Notes: generated by a model from the letters alone, not told the origin. A DNA stretch of 64,000 nucleotides from Murimonas intestini (GCF_024622195.1 NZ_JANKBI010000001.1:1-64000), one strand, 5' to 3'; shown: positions 17,872-27,272, numbered from the stretch's first letter. A program made the numbers and translations.

Positions 17872-19212
17872 ATGGCACTTAAAGGTCTGGATATATTTAA
17901 ATTATCACCTAAGAAAAACTGTAAAGAATGCGGATGCCCTACATGTATGGCTTTCTCAATGAAGGTTGCACAGGGGGCAATGGATATCAGCGCTTGTCCG
18001 CATTTCTCACCGGATGCACTTGCAACACTGTCTGCAGCCACAGCGCCGCCAATGAAGACATTGAAAGTCGGAACTGGTGATGCAGAGCTGACACTGGGCG
18101 GAGAGACCGTTCTGGAAAGACATGAGAAGACTTTTGTAAGCAAGACAAGATATGCTGTCGCAGTATGCAACTGTATGGATGAAGCTGCAATAGACGCACG
18201 TCTGGCAGCAGTACCGAATGTAGATTATGAGCGTATCGGCGAGAGAATGTACGTAGAAATGATCTACGTAAACTACAGCGCTGAAGGCAAGACAGATTAT
18301 GTGGAGACAGTAAAGAAGGCAGCTGCTCTTGGCAGAACTTTAGTTCTTGGATGTACAGATGTAGATACAGCTAAAGCAGCTTTGGAAGTATGCAAAGACT
18401 CCAAACCTGTTTTAAACGGAGCAGATGCTTCTAACTATGAGGCAATGAATACACTGGCAAAGGAAGCAGGAGTTGTTCTGGGAGTCAGGGGAGCTGATTT
18501 GAATGAACTCCACACAACAGTTGAAAAGCTGGAAGCTCTTGGAAACAAAGACCTGATCCTGGATGTTGGATGTGCATCTGTTAAAGAAGCTTTTGCAAAT
18601 GCAGTGCAGATCAGACGTTCTGCAATCAAAGACGGTGACAGGACATTTGGTTATCCTTCACTTGTCAATGCAGCAGCTCTTGCTAAGGGAGATATCCATA
18701 TGCAGGCAGCTCTTGCTTCACTGTTCACACTGAAATATGGTTCAATCGTAGTTATGGAAGAAATGAGCTATGCGCAGGCTCTTCCATTATACGGATTAAG
18801 GCAGAATGTATTCACAGATCCTCAGAAGCCAATGAAGGTTGAGCCGGGTATTTACCCAATCAACGGCGGAGATGAAAATTCCATCTGTCTGACAACTGTT
18901 GACTTTGCTCTTACATACTTCGTAGTATCAGGAGAGCTGGAGCGTTCAGGAGTACCATGTAACCTGATCATCAGCGATGCAGGCGGACTTTCTGTTCTGA
19001 CATCCTGGGCTGCTGGAAAATTCTCAGCATCTACGATCGCAAAATATTTTGCAGAAGCAGATATTGAAGGAAAGATCAAATGCAGAAAGCTTGTGCTTCC
19101 TGGTAAAGTAGCTGTACTGAAAGGTGAATTAGAGGCGAAGCTTCCTGGATGGGAGATCATCGTCGGACCAAACGAAGCAGTTCAGCTTGTTAAATTCCTG
19201 AAAGATATGTAA
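17872..19212 (+). CDS. acsC: Corrinoid iron-sulfur protein large subunit
   Basis: 446-aa gamma subunit. The N-terminal [4Fe-4S] domain has C17, C20, C25 and C42 in the exact spacing of Moorella AcsC; this cluster re-reduces cob(II)amide. A TIM barrel and C-terminal B12-binding domain follow. It forms a heterodimer with AcsD. GGAGG is properly placed. Confidence 0.97.
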   Translation: MALKGLDIFKLSPKKNCKECGCPTCMAFSMKVAQGAMDISACPHFSPDALATLSAATAPPMKTLKVGTGDAELTLGGETVLERHEKTFVSKTRYAVAVCNCMDEAAIDARLAAVPNVDYERIGERMYVEMIYVNYSAEGKTDYVETVKKAAALGRTLVLGCTDVDTAKAALEVCKDSKPVLNGADASNYEAMNTLAKEAGVVLGVRGADLNELHTTVEKLEALGNKDLILDVGCASVKEAFANAVQIRRSAIKDGDRTFGYPSLVNAAALAKGDIHMQAALASLFTLKYGSIVVMEEMSYAQALPLYGLRQNVFTDPQKPMKVEPGIYPINGGDENSICLTTVDFALTYFVVSGELERSGVPCNLIISDAGGLSVLTSWAAGKFSASTIAKYFAEADIEGKIKCRKLVLPGKVAVLKGELEAKLPGWEIIVGPNEAVQLVKFLKDM

Positions 19213-19274
19213 CTGTCCGGCATTTTCCAGTTACATGCAGCAAATAATTTTTAAAATAAAAAGGAGAACAAACA

Positions 19275-20060
19275 ATGGCAAAATTCATAACAATCGGTGA
19301 AAGAATCCACTGTATTTCCCCAGTTATCCGTAAGGCTATGGCTGAAAGAGATCCTGAACCAATCATCAAACGTGCAAAAGAGCAGCTTGATGCAGGCGCA
19401 ACTTATCTGGATGTAAACATCGGACCTGCTGAGAGTGATGGAGAAGAACTGATGAAATGGGCAGTACAGCTGCTCCAGTCAGAATTTGACAATGTTCCGC
19501 TGGCACTTGACACAGCAAATAAGAAAGCTATCGAAGCTGGTATTTCTGTATATAACCGTGCAAAAGGAAAACCAATCGTAAATTCTGCCGATGCAGGCGG
19601 AAGAATTGAAAACATCGACCTGGCTGCAGCAAATGATGCAATTGTTATCGCACTCTGCTCAGCAGAAGGTGTTCCGTCAGACAATGACGAGCGTATGATG
19701 CACTGCCAGAATATGCTTGAGAGAGGCCTTGAGCATGGAATGGAAGCAGAAGATCTCTGGTTTGACCCGTTATTCCTTGTTGTAAAGGGAATGCAGGACA
19801 AACAGATGGATGTTCTTGAAGCTATTAAGATGTTCTCTGACATGGGACTGAATTCTACAGGCGGTCTTTCAAATAACTCTAACGGTATGCCTAAGCACAT
19901 CCGTCCGATCATGGATTCCGCTCTTGTAGCTATGGCTATGATGCAGGGTCTGACATCAGCTATCGTAAATCCATGTGATCTGCGTCTGATGGAAACGATC
20001 AAATCCTGTGATGTATTCAAAGGTAATACTTTATACGCAGATTCCTATCTGGAGATCTAA
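19275..20060 (+). CDS. acsE: Methyltetrahydrofolate:corrinoid iron-sulfur protein methyltransferase
   Basis: 261-aa pterin-binding TIM barrel that moves the methyl group from methyl-THF to the cobalt of AcsCD. It begins ITIGERIH and has the DVNIGP, NSADAGGRIEN and GLSNNSNGMP motifs of MeTr. Ribosome-binding site AAAAAGGAG. Followed after 3 bases by the reactivator acsV. Confidence 0.96.
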   Translation: MAKFITIGERIHCISPVIRKAMAERDPEPIIKRAKEQLDAGATYLDVNIGPAESDGEELMKWAVQLLQSEFDNVPLALDTANKKAIEAGISVYNRAKGKPIVNSADAGGRIENIDLAAANDAIVIALCSAEGVPSDNDERMMHCQNMLERGLEHGMEAEDLWFDPLFLVVKGMQDKQMDVLEAIKMFSDMGLNSTGGLSNNSNGMPKHIRPIMDSALVAMAMMQGLTSAIVNPCDLRLMETIKSCDVFKGNTLYADSYLEI

Positions 20061-20063
20061 TCT

Positions 20064-21983
20064 ATGCATAAAGTTACTTTTAAGTTTGAAAACAGCGAAG
20101 ATGTAACAGTCTTCGCTGCTTTCGGTGAAAGCCTTCTTGAGGTAGCGAGAAAAACAAACGTAGCTATCGATGCACCGTGCTCAGGAAATGCATCTTGCGG
20201 AAAATGCAGAGTGAAGCTCGTTTCAGGTGAATTGGATTCAAAGAAAACTCGCCACATCAGTGACGAGGAATATGAAAAAGGCTGGAGGCTGGCCTGTGTG
20301 AGCACCATATGCGCGGACGTAGAGGTGCTTGTCCCGGATATAGCATCGGCCTATAAGAGCAGAATGAAAGTCGCAGACTTGAGTTCTCCTGATGAAGTGA
20401 AGATATTTGATGATTTGAAAGAACAGGTAGAAGAGGCGGGCATCACACTTGCTAATAATCTGGATGTTGTGCAGGTGAGTATGGAAGTGCCCACCCTGGA
20501 TGATACGATGCCGGACAATGAGAGATTTACCCGGGTTCTTCAGAAGGTAAGTGAGAGAACATCCATTCAGATACCGTATTCTGTTCTGAAGAAGCTTCCC
20601 GATATCCTGCGGGCAGGAAATTTTCAGGTGCAGGTGATTATCCGCAAGACAAATAAAGATGTATTTGTCTATGATATTTTCACAAAAGAAGAAAATGTTG
20701 TGGTAGGGGGACTGGCAGTTGACATAGGTACAACGACTGTCTCGGCTATCATTATCAATATGCTGGATGGAAGTATCCTGGCGAAGGCTTCGTCAGGAAA
20801 CGGACAGATCCGGTATGGTGCGGATGTCATCAACAGGATCATCGAATCAGCTAAACCGGGCGGAAAAGAGAGGCTGCAGAAAGCGATCATAGAGGAGACT
20901 CTCAATCCGCTGATCAGGCAGATGTGTAAAGAGATCCATATGGATCCTATGCATATATACCGTATGTGTGTGGCAGGCAACTCCACCATGAACCATCTCC
21001 TGATGGGGATCAATGCGGATCCTCTCCGCACAGAACCATACATACCGGCATTTTTTAAGACAAATTCACTCTTTGCCTCAGATATAGGGATTGCGATCAA
21101 TCCGGATTCCCATATCATAGTGGCGCCGAACATAGGAAGCTATGTGGGCGGCGATATTACGGCGGGAGCGTTTGTCAGCATGCTCTGGAATAAACCTGAA
21201 TTTTCCCTGTTTATCGATCTTGGAACTAATGGTGAAATTGTATTCGGAAACTCTGACTTCATGATCAGCTGCGCCTGCTCGGCAGGCCCGGCATTTGAGG
21301 GCGGGGATATCAGCTGCGGCATGAGGGCCACAGACGGGGCTATCGAAGCCTGTACGATAGATAAGGATACTATGGAACCTGTCATGACGATAGTGGGAAA
21401 TGAAGGTCAGAAGCCGATCGGTATCTGCGGTTCAGGTATCATAGATGTCATAAGCGAACTTTTCCGCTGCGGTATCATTGATCCAAAGGGAAAATTTGTG
21501 CGTGAAGGAAAAAGGATAAAAAGAGACAAGTATGGAATGGGCAGCTATGTACTGGCTTTTGAGGAAGACGCCGATTCCGTGAAGGATGTAGAGATTACAG
21601 AAGTTGATATTGACAACTTTATCCGTGCGAAGGGAGCCATATTTTCGGCTATCCGCACGATGCTGGCATATTGTGATTTTGATATCTCCATGATCGAGCA
21701 TGTCTTTGTGGCAGGCGGCATCGGGAGCGGTATCAATATGAGCAATGCAGTCCATATCGGCATGTTCCCGGATGTGCCTCTGGAGATGTTCCAGTATATT
21801 GGAAATTCATCTCTCTCAGGGGCATATGCGATGCTGTATTCTACTCAGTCAGAGCGGAAGGTGTATGAGATCGCGAAAAATATGACTTATCTTGAGCTCA
21901 GCGCGATACCCCAGTACATGGATGAATTTGTGGCGGCCTGCTTCATACCGCATACAGATGCATCCCTGTTCCCACAGCAGTGA
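20064..21983 (+). CDS. acsV: Corrinoid-protein reductive activator (AcsV/RACo, DUF4445 ASKHA)
   Basis: 639 aa. An N-terminal [2Fe-2S] ferredoxin domain (C39, C45, C48, C78) is followed by a linker and an ASKHA ATPase domain (VDIGTTTVSA near residue 220, LGTNGEI, GGIGSG). RACo uses ATP to drive reduction of inactivated Co(II) to Co(I) in the corrinoid iron-sulfur protein. It may also serve the two corrinoid proteins encoded at 26-28 kb, since no RamA-like gene is seen there; that is inference. Confidence 0.92.
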   Translation: MHKVTFKFENSEDVTVFAAFGESLLEVARKTNVAIDAPCSGNASCGKCRVKLVSGELDSKKTRHISDEEYEKGWRLACVSTICADVEVLVPDIASAYKSRMKVADLSSPDEVKIFDDLKEQVEEAGITLANNLDVVQVSMEVPTLDDTMPDNERFTRVLQKVSERTSIQIPYSVLKKLPDILRAGNFQVQVIIRKTNKDVFVYDIFTKEENVVVGGLAVDIGTTTVSAIIINMLDGSILAKASSGNGQIRYGADVINRIIESAKPGGKERLQKAIIEETLNPLIRQMCKEIHMDPMHIYRMCVAGNSTMNHLLMGINADPLRTEPYIPAFFKTNSLFASDIGIAINPDSHIIVAPNIGSYVGGDITAGAFVSMLWNKPEFSLFIDLGTNGEIVFGNSDFMISCACSAGPAFEGGDISCGMRATDGAIEACTIDKDTMEPVMTIVGNEGQKPIGICGSGIIDVISELFRCGIIDPKGKFVREGKRIKRDKYGMGSYVLAFEEDADSVKDVEITEVDIDNFIRAKGAIFSAIRTMLAYCDFDISMIEHVFVAGGIGSGINMSNAVHIGMFPDVPLEMFQYIGNSSLSGAYAMLYSTQSERKVYEIAKNMTYLELSAIPQYMDEFVAACFIPHTDASLFPQQ

Positions 21984-21991
21984 GGTGGCAG

Positions 21992-22630
21992 ATGAATATC
22001 GAATATGAAAAAGACAACAAAGAGAGGATTCCTTTCGAACATTATCTGGAGGAATACAGGAAGCTGGACCCTTTGGAGGTCTCTTCGCGGACTGGTATTC
22101 CCTATGATAAGGAGCAGCAGTGCTTTACCATACGTTTGATGCAGAAATCCTACAGGATCAGCTGGCCGGAATTCACTGTTACCAGGGAGGATAAAGAGGA
22201 TGGACAGTACGCAGCTCTTAAGACAGAGACGGCTGCAAAGATTTTTGTTATCCGCTTCCTTGTAAGAGGCGTGTCCTCCCAGCCAGCCGGAAATTATCTG
22301 ACTTACCGGGAGGTTCCATGGGGCGAAGTCTACTTCAGGCAGTTCCAGGGAAGATGTATAATGAGGCTGGCCTTTTCCTATGGCAGCAAACTGGATCAGT
22401 TTAAGGCACAGATGGAGAAGGCGGGAGCGAGAGAACTGAAGATTGGCGACGCGGCTTATGAGTTTGAATTCATTAATAACCACTTTGTCCGGTTTATATT
22501 GTGGGCAGGGGATGATGAGTTCCCTCCTTCAGCACAGATTTTATTTTCTGATAATTTCCCTCTGTCTTTTGAAGCGGAGGATCTGGCTGTTGTTGGAGAT
22601 ATTTCCATCGGCACGCTGAAAAAATTATAA
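21992..22630 (+). CDS. DUF3786 protein linked to the Wood-Ljungdahl cluster
   Basis: 212 aa of the DUF3786 type (GIPYDKEQQCFTIR, WPEF, LTYREVPWGEVYFRQF, DEFPPSAQILFSDNFP). No catalytic motif, signal or membrane span is evident. Family members are often near corrinoid or CODH genes, so a part in corrinoid-protein maturation is a plausible but unproven idea. The ATG at 21992 has GAGG 6 bases upstream and starts 9 bases after the acsV stop. Confidence 0.8.
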   Translation: MNIEYEKDNKERIPFEHYLEEYRKLDPLEVSSRTGIPYDKEQQCFTIRLMQKSYRISWPEFTVTREDKEDGQYAALKTETAAKIFVIRFLVRGVSSQPAGNYLTYREVPWGEVYFRQFQGRCIMRLAFSYGSKLDQFKAQMEKAGARELKIGDAAYEFEFINNHFVRFILWAGDDEFPPSAQILFSDNFPLSFEAEDLAVVGDISIGTLKKL

Positions 22631-22632
22631 TA

Positions 22633-22666
22633 GTAAGGCAGTACCATTGGGCCGGTACTGCCTTAC
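22633..22666 (+). promoter_or_regulatory. Perfect 13-bp hairpin between DUF3786 and fhs
   Basis: GTAAGGCAGTACC (22633-22645) pairs perfectly with GGTACTGCCTTAC (22654-22666), loop of 8. It is followed by A-rich, not T-rich, sequence on the + strand. It may be an RNA processing/stability element or an inefficient terminator. Confidence 0.7.
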
Positions 22667-22724
22667 AAAAAATATGTTGACTGAACAGCGGCACATATGT
22701 GCTGACTGGAAAGGAGTTAAAAAT

Positions 22725-24398
22725 ATGGGTTACAAATCAGACATCGAAATTGCACAGGAAACCGAAATGCAGCCGATCCTGGAGGTCGCAAAGACAGCAG
22801 GCATCGACCAGAAATATCTGGAGCAGTACGGCAATTACAAGGCAAAGATCGATTACAACATGCTGAACGACACGGATAAGAAGGATGGAAAGCTCATCCT
22901 CGTCACAGCCATCTCACCGACTCCTGCAGGGGAAGGAAAGACTACCACTACCGTTGGGCTGGCAGATGGTATGAGAAAGATCGGCAAGAACGTTATGGTG
23001 GCGCTGCGTGAGCCGTCCCTGGGGCCGGTGTTCGGCGTGAAGGGAGGAGCAGCAGGCGGCGGATACGCACAGGTAGTGCCCATGGAGGACATCAACCTGC
23101 ATTTCACAGGTGACATGCATGCCATCGGCGCAGCCAACAACCTGCTGGCAGCCATGCTGGATAACCATATCTACCAGGGAAATACCCTTGGGATCGACCC
23201 GAGAAGGGTGACCTGGAGAAGGTGTGTGGACATGAACGACCGCCAGCTGCGTTTTGTAGTGGACGGAGTAGGCGGAAGAACCAACGGGATGCCCCGTGAG
23301 GACGGCTATGACATCACGGTTGCTTCCGAGATCATGGCAGTGCTCTGCCTGGCAAACGACATCAATGACCTGAAGGCACGTCTGGGACGCATCATCGTGG
23401 GATATACCTTTGACCAGAAGCCGGTAACAGCTCATGACCTCCACGCAGAGGGAGCCATGACAGCCCTTTTAAAGGATGCCCTGAAGCCGAACCTGGTACA
23501 GACACTGGAGCACACACCGGCCATCGTGCACGGCGGACCATTTGCAAACATCGCACACGGCTGCAACTCTGTAATGGCTACGAAGCTGGCTCTGAAGCTG
23601 GGAGACTACGTGGTGACAGAGGCAGGGTTCGGAGCAGACCTGGGAGCAGAGAAGTTCCTGGACATCAAGTGCCGTATGGCAGGGCTGAACCCGGATGCTG
23701 TAGTCATGGTAGCGACAGTGCGCGCCTTAAAGCATCACGGCGGCGTGGCAAAAGCGGATCTGAACAATGAGAACCTGGATGCACTGGAGAAGGGTCTGCC
23801 GAACCTGTTGCAGCACGTATCTAACATCATCAATGTATATAAGCTCCCGTGCGTGGTAGCTATCAATGCATTTCCAACAGACACAAAGGCAGAGCTTGAC
23901 CTGGTGGAGAGGAAATGTAAGGAGCTTGGCGTAAACGTGGCCCTGTCCGAGGTATGGGCAAAGGGCGGCGAGGGCGGAATGGCTCTTGCAGAGGAAGTAG
24001 TGCGCCTTGTAGAGGAGCCGAACGATTTCACATTCTCATACGAGGATGACCTGAGCATCGAGGAGAAATTAAACGCTATCGTGACGAAGATCTATCATGG
24101 AGACGGAGTGGTGCTGACACCGGCAGCGAAGAAGCAGGCTGCCCAGTTAGAGGAGCTTGGCTTTGGAAAATGCCCGATCTGTGTGGCAAAGACCCAGTAC
24201 AGCTTCTCAGACAACCAGAGCCTGTTAGGAGCGCCGAAGGGATTTGAAGTGACAGTGCGCAACCTGAAGATATCAGCGGGAGCAGGCTTCATTGTGGCCC
24301 TGACAGGGGACATCATGACAATGCCAGGCCTTCCGAAGGTACCTGCGGCCGAGAAGATTGACGTAGACGAGAACGGAAAGATTTCAGGTTTATTCTGA
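22725..24398 (+). CDS. fhs: Formate-tetrahydrofolate ligase
   Basis: 557-aa ATP-dependent enzyme making 10-formyl-THF from formate, the entry of the methyl branch. The P-loop PTPAGEGKTTTT and the EPSLGPVFG and GGPFANIAHGCNS motifs are conserved. The ATG at 22725 has AAGGAG upstream; the open frame upstream to 22647 runs through the hairpin and is not coding. The gene is richer in C/G-ending codons (CTG, GAG, AAG, GAC) than its neighbours. Confidence 0.98.
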   Translation: MGYKSDIEIAQETEMQPILEVAKTAGIDQKYLEQYGNYKAKIDYNMLNDTDKKDGKLILVTAISPTPAGEGKTTTTVGLADGMRKIGKNVMVALREPSLGPVFGVKGGAAGGGYAQVVPMEDINLHFTGDMHAIGAANNLLAAMLDNHIYQGNTLGIDPRRVTWRRCVDMNDRQLRFVVDGVGGRTNGMPREDGYDITVASEIMAVLCLANDINDLKARLGRIIVGYTFDQKPVTAHDLHAEGAMTALLKDALKPNLVQTLEHTPAIVHGGPFANIAHGCNSVMATKLALKLGDYVVTEAGFGADLGAEKFLDIKCRMAGLNPDAVVMVATVRALKHHGGVAKADLNNENLDALEKGLPNLLQHVSNIINVYKLPCVVAINAFPTDTKAELDLVERKCKELGVNVALSEVWAKGGEGGMALAEEVVRLVEEPNDFTFSYEDDLSIEEKLNAIVTKIYHGDGVVLTPAAKKQAAQLEELGFGKCPICVAKTQYSFSDNQSLLGAPKGFEVTVRNLKISAGAGFIVALTGDIMTMPGLPKVPAAEKIDVDENGKISGLF

Positions 24399-24413
24399 TC
24401 AGGAGGAAGAGGT

Positions 24414-25043
24414 ATGGGATTTTCAACAGCAGCTTGTAATGAGTTTGTAGAAGTACTTGCATCTAAGGCGCCTGTTCCGGGCGGCGGCGGAGCTTCCGCT
24501 TTAGTCGGGGCAATTGGAACAGCGCTTGGAAATATGGTAGGAAGCCTCACTGTGGGCAAAAAGAAATATGCGGACGTAGAAGAGGAAATGTGGGCATTAA
24601 AAGGCAAATGTGATGTCCTTCAAAAAGATCTGCTTACTCTTGTGGAGAGGGATGCAGAAGTTTTTGAGCCTCTTTCAAAGGCATATGGAATGCCCAGGGA
24701 AACAGAGGAAGAAAAGGCTGAAAAAGCACGTGTCATGGAGATCGTTTTAAAAGACGCATGCTCCGTGCCTATGGAGATCATGGAGAAATGCTGCGAGGCG
24801 ATTGAGCTTATCCGGGAGTTTGCGGCTAAAGGTTCCGCCCTGGCAATCAGTGACGCAGGTGTGGCGGCAGCATTTTGTAAGGCAGCGCTTAAGGGAGCCA
24901 GCCTGAATGTGTATATCAATACAAAATCCATGAAAAACCGTGAATACGCCCAGGAGCTGAATGCAAAGGCAGATGCCATGCTGGAAAAATATCCAAAGAT
25001 GGCAGATGAGATTTTTGACAGCGTGATCTCCAGGCTGAAATAG
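24414..25043 (+). CDS. fchA: Formiminotransferase-cyclodeaminase-like methenyl-THF cyclohydrolase
   Basis: 209-aa cyclodeaminase-fold protein (APVPGGGGASALVGAIGTAL near the N-terminus). In acetogens FchA interconverts 10-formyl-THF and methenyl-THF, the step between Fhs and FolD. GGAGGAAGAGG upstream; 15 bases after fhs and 16 before folD. Confidence 0.93.
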   Translation: MGFSTAACNEFVEVLASKAPVPGGGGASALVGAIGTALGNMVGSLTVGKKKYADVEEEMWALKGKCDVLQKDLLTLVERDAEVFEPLSKAYGMPRETEEEKAEKARVMEIVLKDACSVPMEIMEKCCEAIELIREFAAKGSALAISDAGVAAAFCKAALKGASLNVYINTKSMKNREYAQELNAKADAMLEKYPKMADEIFDSVISRLK

Positions 25044-25059
25044 GAGGAGCGAAAAGAGC

Positions 25060-25911
25060 ATGGCAAAACAATTACTTGGAAAAGAAGTAACAGCAGCATT
25101 AAATGAAAAGATCAAGGCCCAGGTCGCTGAGCTGGAGAGCAGGGGCGTGAAGCCCACACTTGGGATAATCCGCGTTGGTGAAAGACCGGACGATGTCTCC
25201 TATGAAAGAGGGGCAACAAAACGCTGTGAGACTCTCGGCGTGGCTTATGAAAAATTCCTGCTGCCGGCTGATGTGACCCAGGAGGAGCTGATGGCAACCC
25301 TTGATAAGGCAAATAAAGATGATAACATACATGGCATTCTTATTTTCCGCCCTCTTCCTAAGCATCTTGATGAGGCAGCCGTTATTAAGGCGTTAAAGCC
25401 GGAAAAAGACGTGGATGGAATTACTGATGGTTCAATGGTAGGCGTATTTGCCGGAACAAAGCAGGGATTCCCGCCATGTACACCTCAGGCCTGTATGGAG
25501 ATCCTAGACCACTATGGAATAGACTGTACAGGGAAGAAGGCAGTTGTTGTGGGAAGAAGCCTTGTGGTAGGAAAACCGGCAGCGATGATGCTCTTAAAGA
25601 AGAACGCGACAGTGACAGTCTGCCATACCAGGACTGTGGATATGCCTTCAGTCGTGAAAGAGGCAGAGATCGTTATTGTGGCTGCAGGACGGGCCGGAGT
25701 GGTAGACGGTTCCTACCTCTGCGCAGGCCAGACGGTCATTGATGTGGGCATTAATGTCAATGAAGAGGGCAAACTCTGCGGTGATGTAAAGTTTGATGAG
25801 GCAGAGCCTGTTGTAGATGCTATCACACCTGTTCCGGGGGGAGTTGGAAGTGTTACGACTTCTGTCCTTGTGGGACATGTGGTGGAGGCTGCTGCAAGAA
25901 CTCTTCAGTAA
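25060..25911 (+). CDS. folD: Methylene-THF dehydrogenase/methenyl-THF cyclohydrolase
   Basis: 283-aa enzyme producing methylene-THF for MetF. Conserved GRSLVVGKPAAMML, cofactor-binding and TPVPGGVGSVT motifs. The usual catalytic YxxxK start of the active-site helix reads YERGATK, so Y and K are both kept. Last gene of the Wood-Ljungdahl island; a terminator follows within 26 bases. Confidence 0.96.
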   Translation: MAKQLLGKEVTAALNEKIKAQVAELESRGVKPTLGIIRVGERPDDVSYERGATKRCETLGVAYEKFLLPADVTQEELMATLDKANKDDNIHGILIFRPLPKHLDEAAVIKALKPEKDVDGITDGSMVGVFAGTKQGFPPCTPQACMEILDHYGIDCTGKKAVVVGRSLVVGKPAAMMLLKKNATVTVCHTRTVDMPSVVKEAEIVIVAAGRAGVVDGSYLCAGQTVIDVGINVNEEGKLCGDVKFDEAEPVVDAITPVPGGVGSVTTSVLVGHVVEAAARTLQ

Positions 25912-25936
25912 AGCCGAAAAAGTATAAGAAACGAAT

Positions 25937-25973
25937 GGAGGCCGGAACATATTTCCGGCCTCCTTCTGTTTTC
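25937..25973. terminator. Bidirectional terminator between folD and the corrinoid cluster
   Basis: GGAGGCCGGAA (25937-25947) pairs perfectly with TTCCGGCCTCC (25953-25963), loop of 5, followed by TTCTGTTTT on the + strand. A second GC-rich hairpin (GATGCGC/GCGCATC, 25978-25999) lies just beyond it and would be met first by minus-strand transcription. Confidence 0.85.
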
Positions 25974-26036
25974 ACCGGATGCGCGCGCAGCTGCGCATCT
26001 CCCCGGAGGGTATTCTTCTATAGGGAACGAAGTTTT

Positions 26037-26690
26037 CTATGGAAGAACGAATGTTTTGGCTGCCTCAGCTGCATCGTAGGCGTTGTCGGTATAAGCATCT
26101 GCTCCGATCTCATCCGAGAATTCCTGGGTGACCGGGGCGCCTCCCACCATTATCCTGAAATTCTTGCGTTCCTCCATCCCGTTCAGCGCTTTGACGATAC
26201 TCTTCATATTGCCGAGAGAAGTGGTAAGCAGGGAGGAAATACAGACGATTGCAGCATCGGGATGATCCTTGACGGCCTGTACGAACTTTTTTTCTGACAC
26301 ATCGATCCCCAGGTCAATCACCTCAAATCCGGCGCTTTCGAACATAAGTCCCACGAGATTTTTTCCAACGTCATGGAGATCTCCGACCACTGTACCAAGA
26401 ATTACCTTGCCTTTGTGCATAGAGTCCTCACCCTCGGCTTCAAGCCTGGGTTTTAAGACACGGAGTCCGTATTTCATAGCGCGGGCTGCCGAGAGTATTT
26501 TGGCGATGTATACCTCGTCTTCTTTATAACGCTGCCCCATATCTTTCATAGTAGGAATGAAAGAGCGGTTCAGGATATCTCCGGCTGTGACGCCATGATC
26601 CAATGCCTCCAATACCATACGCTCTGTATACTTTGGCTGTCCATTTCTGATTGTCTGTGAGATTAATGATAAGTAGTCTTTTATTTCCAT
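26037..26690 (-). CDS. Corrinoid (B12-binding) methyl carrier protein, second in operon
   Basis: 217 aa of the MtbC/MtaC/MttC type: N-terminal four-helix cap (about residues 1-90) and B12-binding Rossmann domain with GDLHDVGKNLVGLM, where the His is the lower cobalt ligand, plus SSLLTTS and VGGAPVTQEF. Such proteins carry a methyl group between a substrate-specific methyltransferase and a second methyltransferase. No methyltransferase gene is adjacent. It begins 5 bases after the DUF2284 stop. It is a close paralogue of the protein encoded at 27323-27958. Confidence 0.92.
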   Translation of the reverse strand: MEIKDYLSLISQTIRNGQPKYTERMVLEALDHGVTAGDILNRSFIPTMKDMGQRYKEDEVYIAKILSAARAMKYGLRVLKPRLEAEGEDSMHKGKVILGTVVGDLHDVGKNLVGLMFESAGFEVIDLGIDVSEKKFVQAVKDHPDAAIVCISSLLTTSLGNMKSIVKALNGMEERKNFRIMVGGAPVTQEFSDEIGADAYTDNAYDAAEAAKTFVLP

Positions 26691-26695
26691 GGATA

Positions 26696-27241
26696 TTACT
26701 TTTCCTTTATAAGATAGCAGGCTGTGTAAGCGATTTTGTCATTGCCATAATAATAGGGCAGGTTATTGTCTTTGCATACCTGGGTCACAAGCATGCCGTA
26801 TGCTTCCATAGAGGATGTGATCTTGTCAGGGAAGCGGCAGGGGGCATCCGGGTATGTACATGAGGCACATCTGCTGCAGGTTCCTGTACCGATGGGAAGG
26901 ACCTGATACTGGCTGCCGAGAATGTCCGAAAAACTGATAAAATGCTCCTGATGTCCTTTCTCTACCTCGACCATCCCCTCAAAGTCCATAGAGTCTTCAA
27001 TGCTTCCCACAGTCTGGACAATGATACCGCAGCTGTATTTCCTCAGTTTTGCCTCACACTCCTCAAGTGTGCCGCAGCCGGGAGGGCAGGCCCAGTTCTG
27101 GCCGTATTTGTGGCATGTATTGGATGCGCACATATCCCGGACTTCCGGGAGCAGCTTCAGGGTTTCTACTGAGAGAGGGGCAGCTGATGTAAAGCCGTGT
27201 TCAAGTGCCTGAGTGACGATCCTGTTTATATCAATGCTCAT
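26696..27241 (-). CDS. DUF2284 putative metal-binding protein
   Basis: 181 aa with DUF2284 cysteine motifs: CHKYGQNWACPPGCG near residues 43-56 and CSRCASCTYPDAPCRFP near the middle, likely Fe-S or metal sites. Members occur beside corrinoid methyltransferase genes, where an electron-transfer or corrinoid-reduction role has been suggested but not proven. It lies between two corrinoid protein genes on the same strand, and its ribosome-binding site AAAGGGTGG is clear. Confidence 0.85.
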   Translation of the reverse strand: MSIDINRIVTQALEHGFTSAAPLSVETLKLLPEVRDMCASNTCHKYGQNWACPPGCGTLEECEAKLRKYSCGIIVQTVGSIEDSMDFEGMVEVEKGHQEHFISFSDILGSQYQVLPIGTGTCSRCASCTYPDAPCRFPDKITSSMEAYGMLVTQVCKDNNLPYYYGNDKIAYTACYLIKEK

Positions 27242-27272
27242 AAATATCCACCCTTTCCTTTTAACTTATAAG

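Noticed and set aside
22647..22724. Upstream extension of fhs
   Set aside because: It begins in the middle of a perfect hairpin, while ATG at 22725 has a proper AAGGAG and matches the known Fhs N-terminus.
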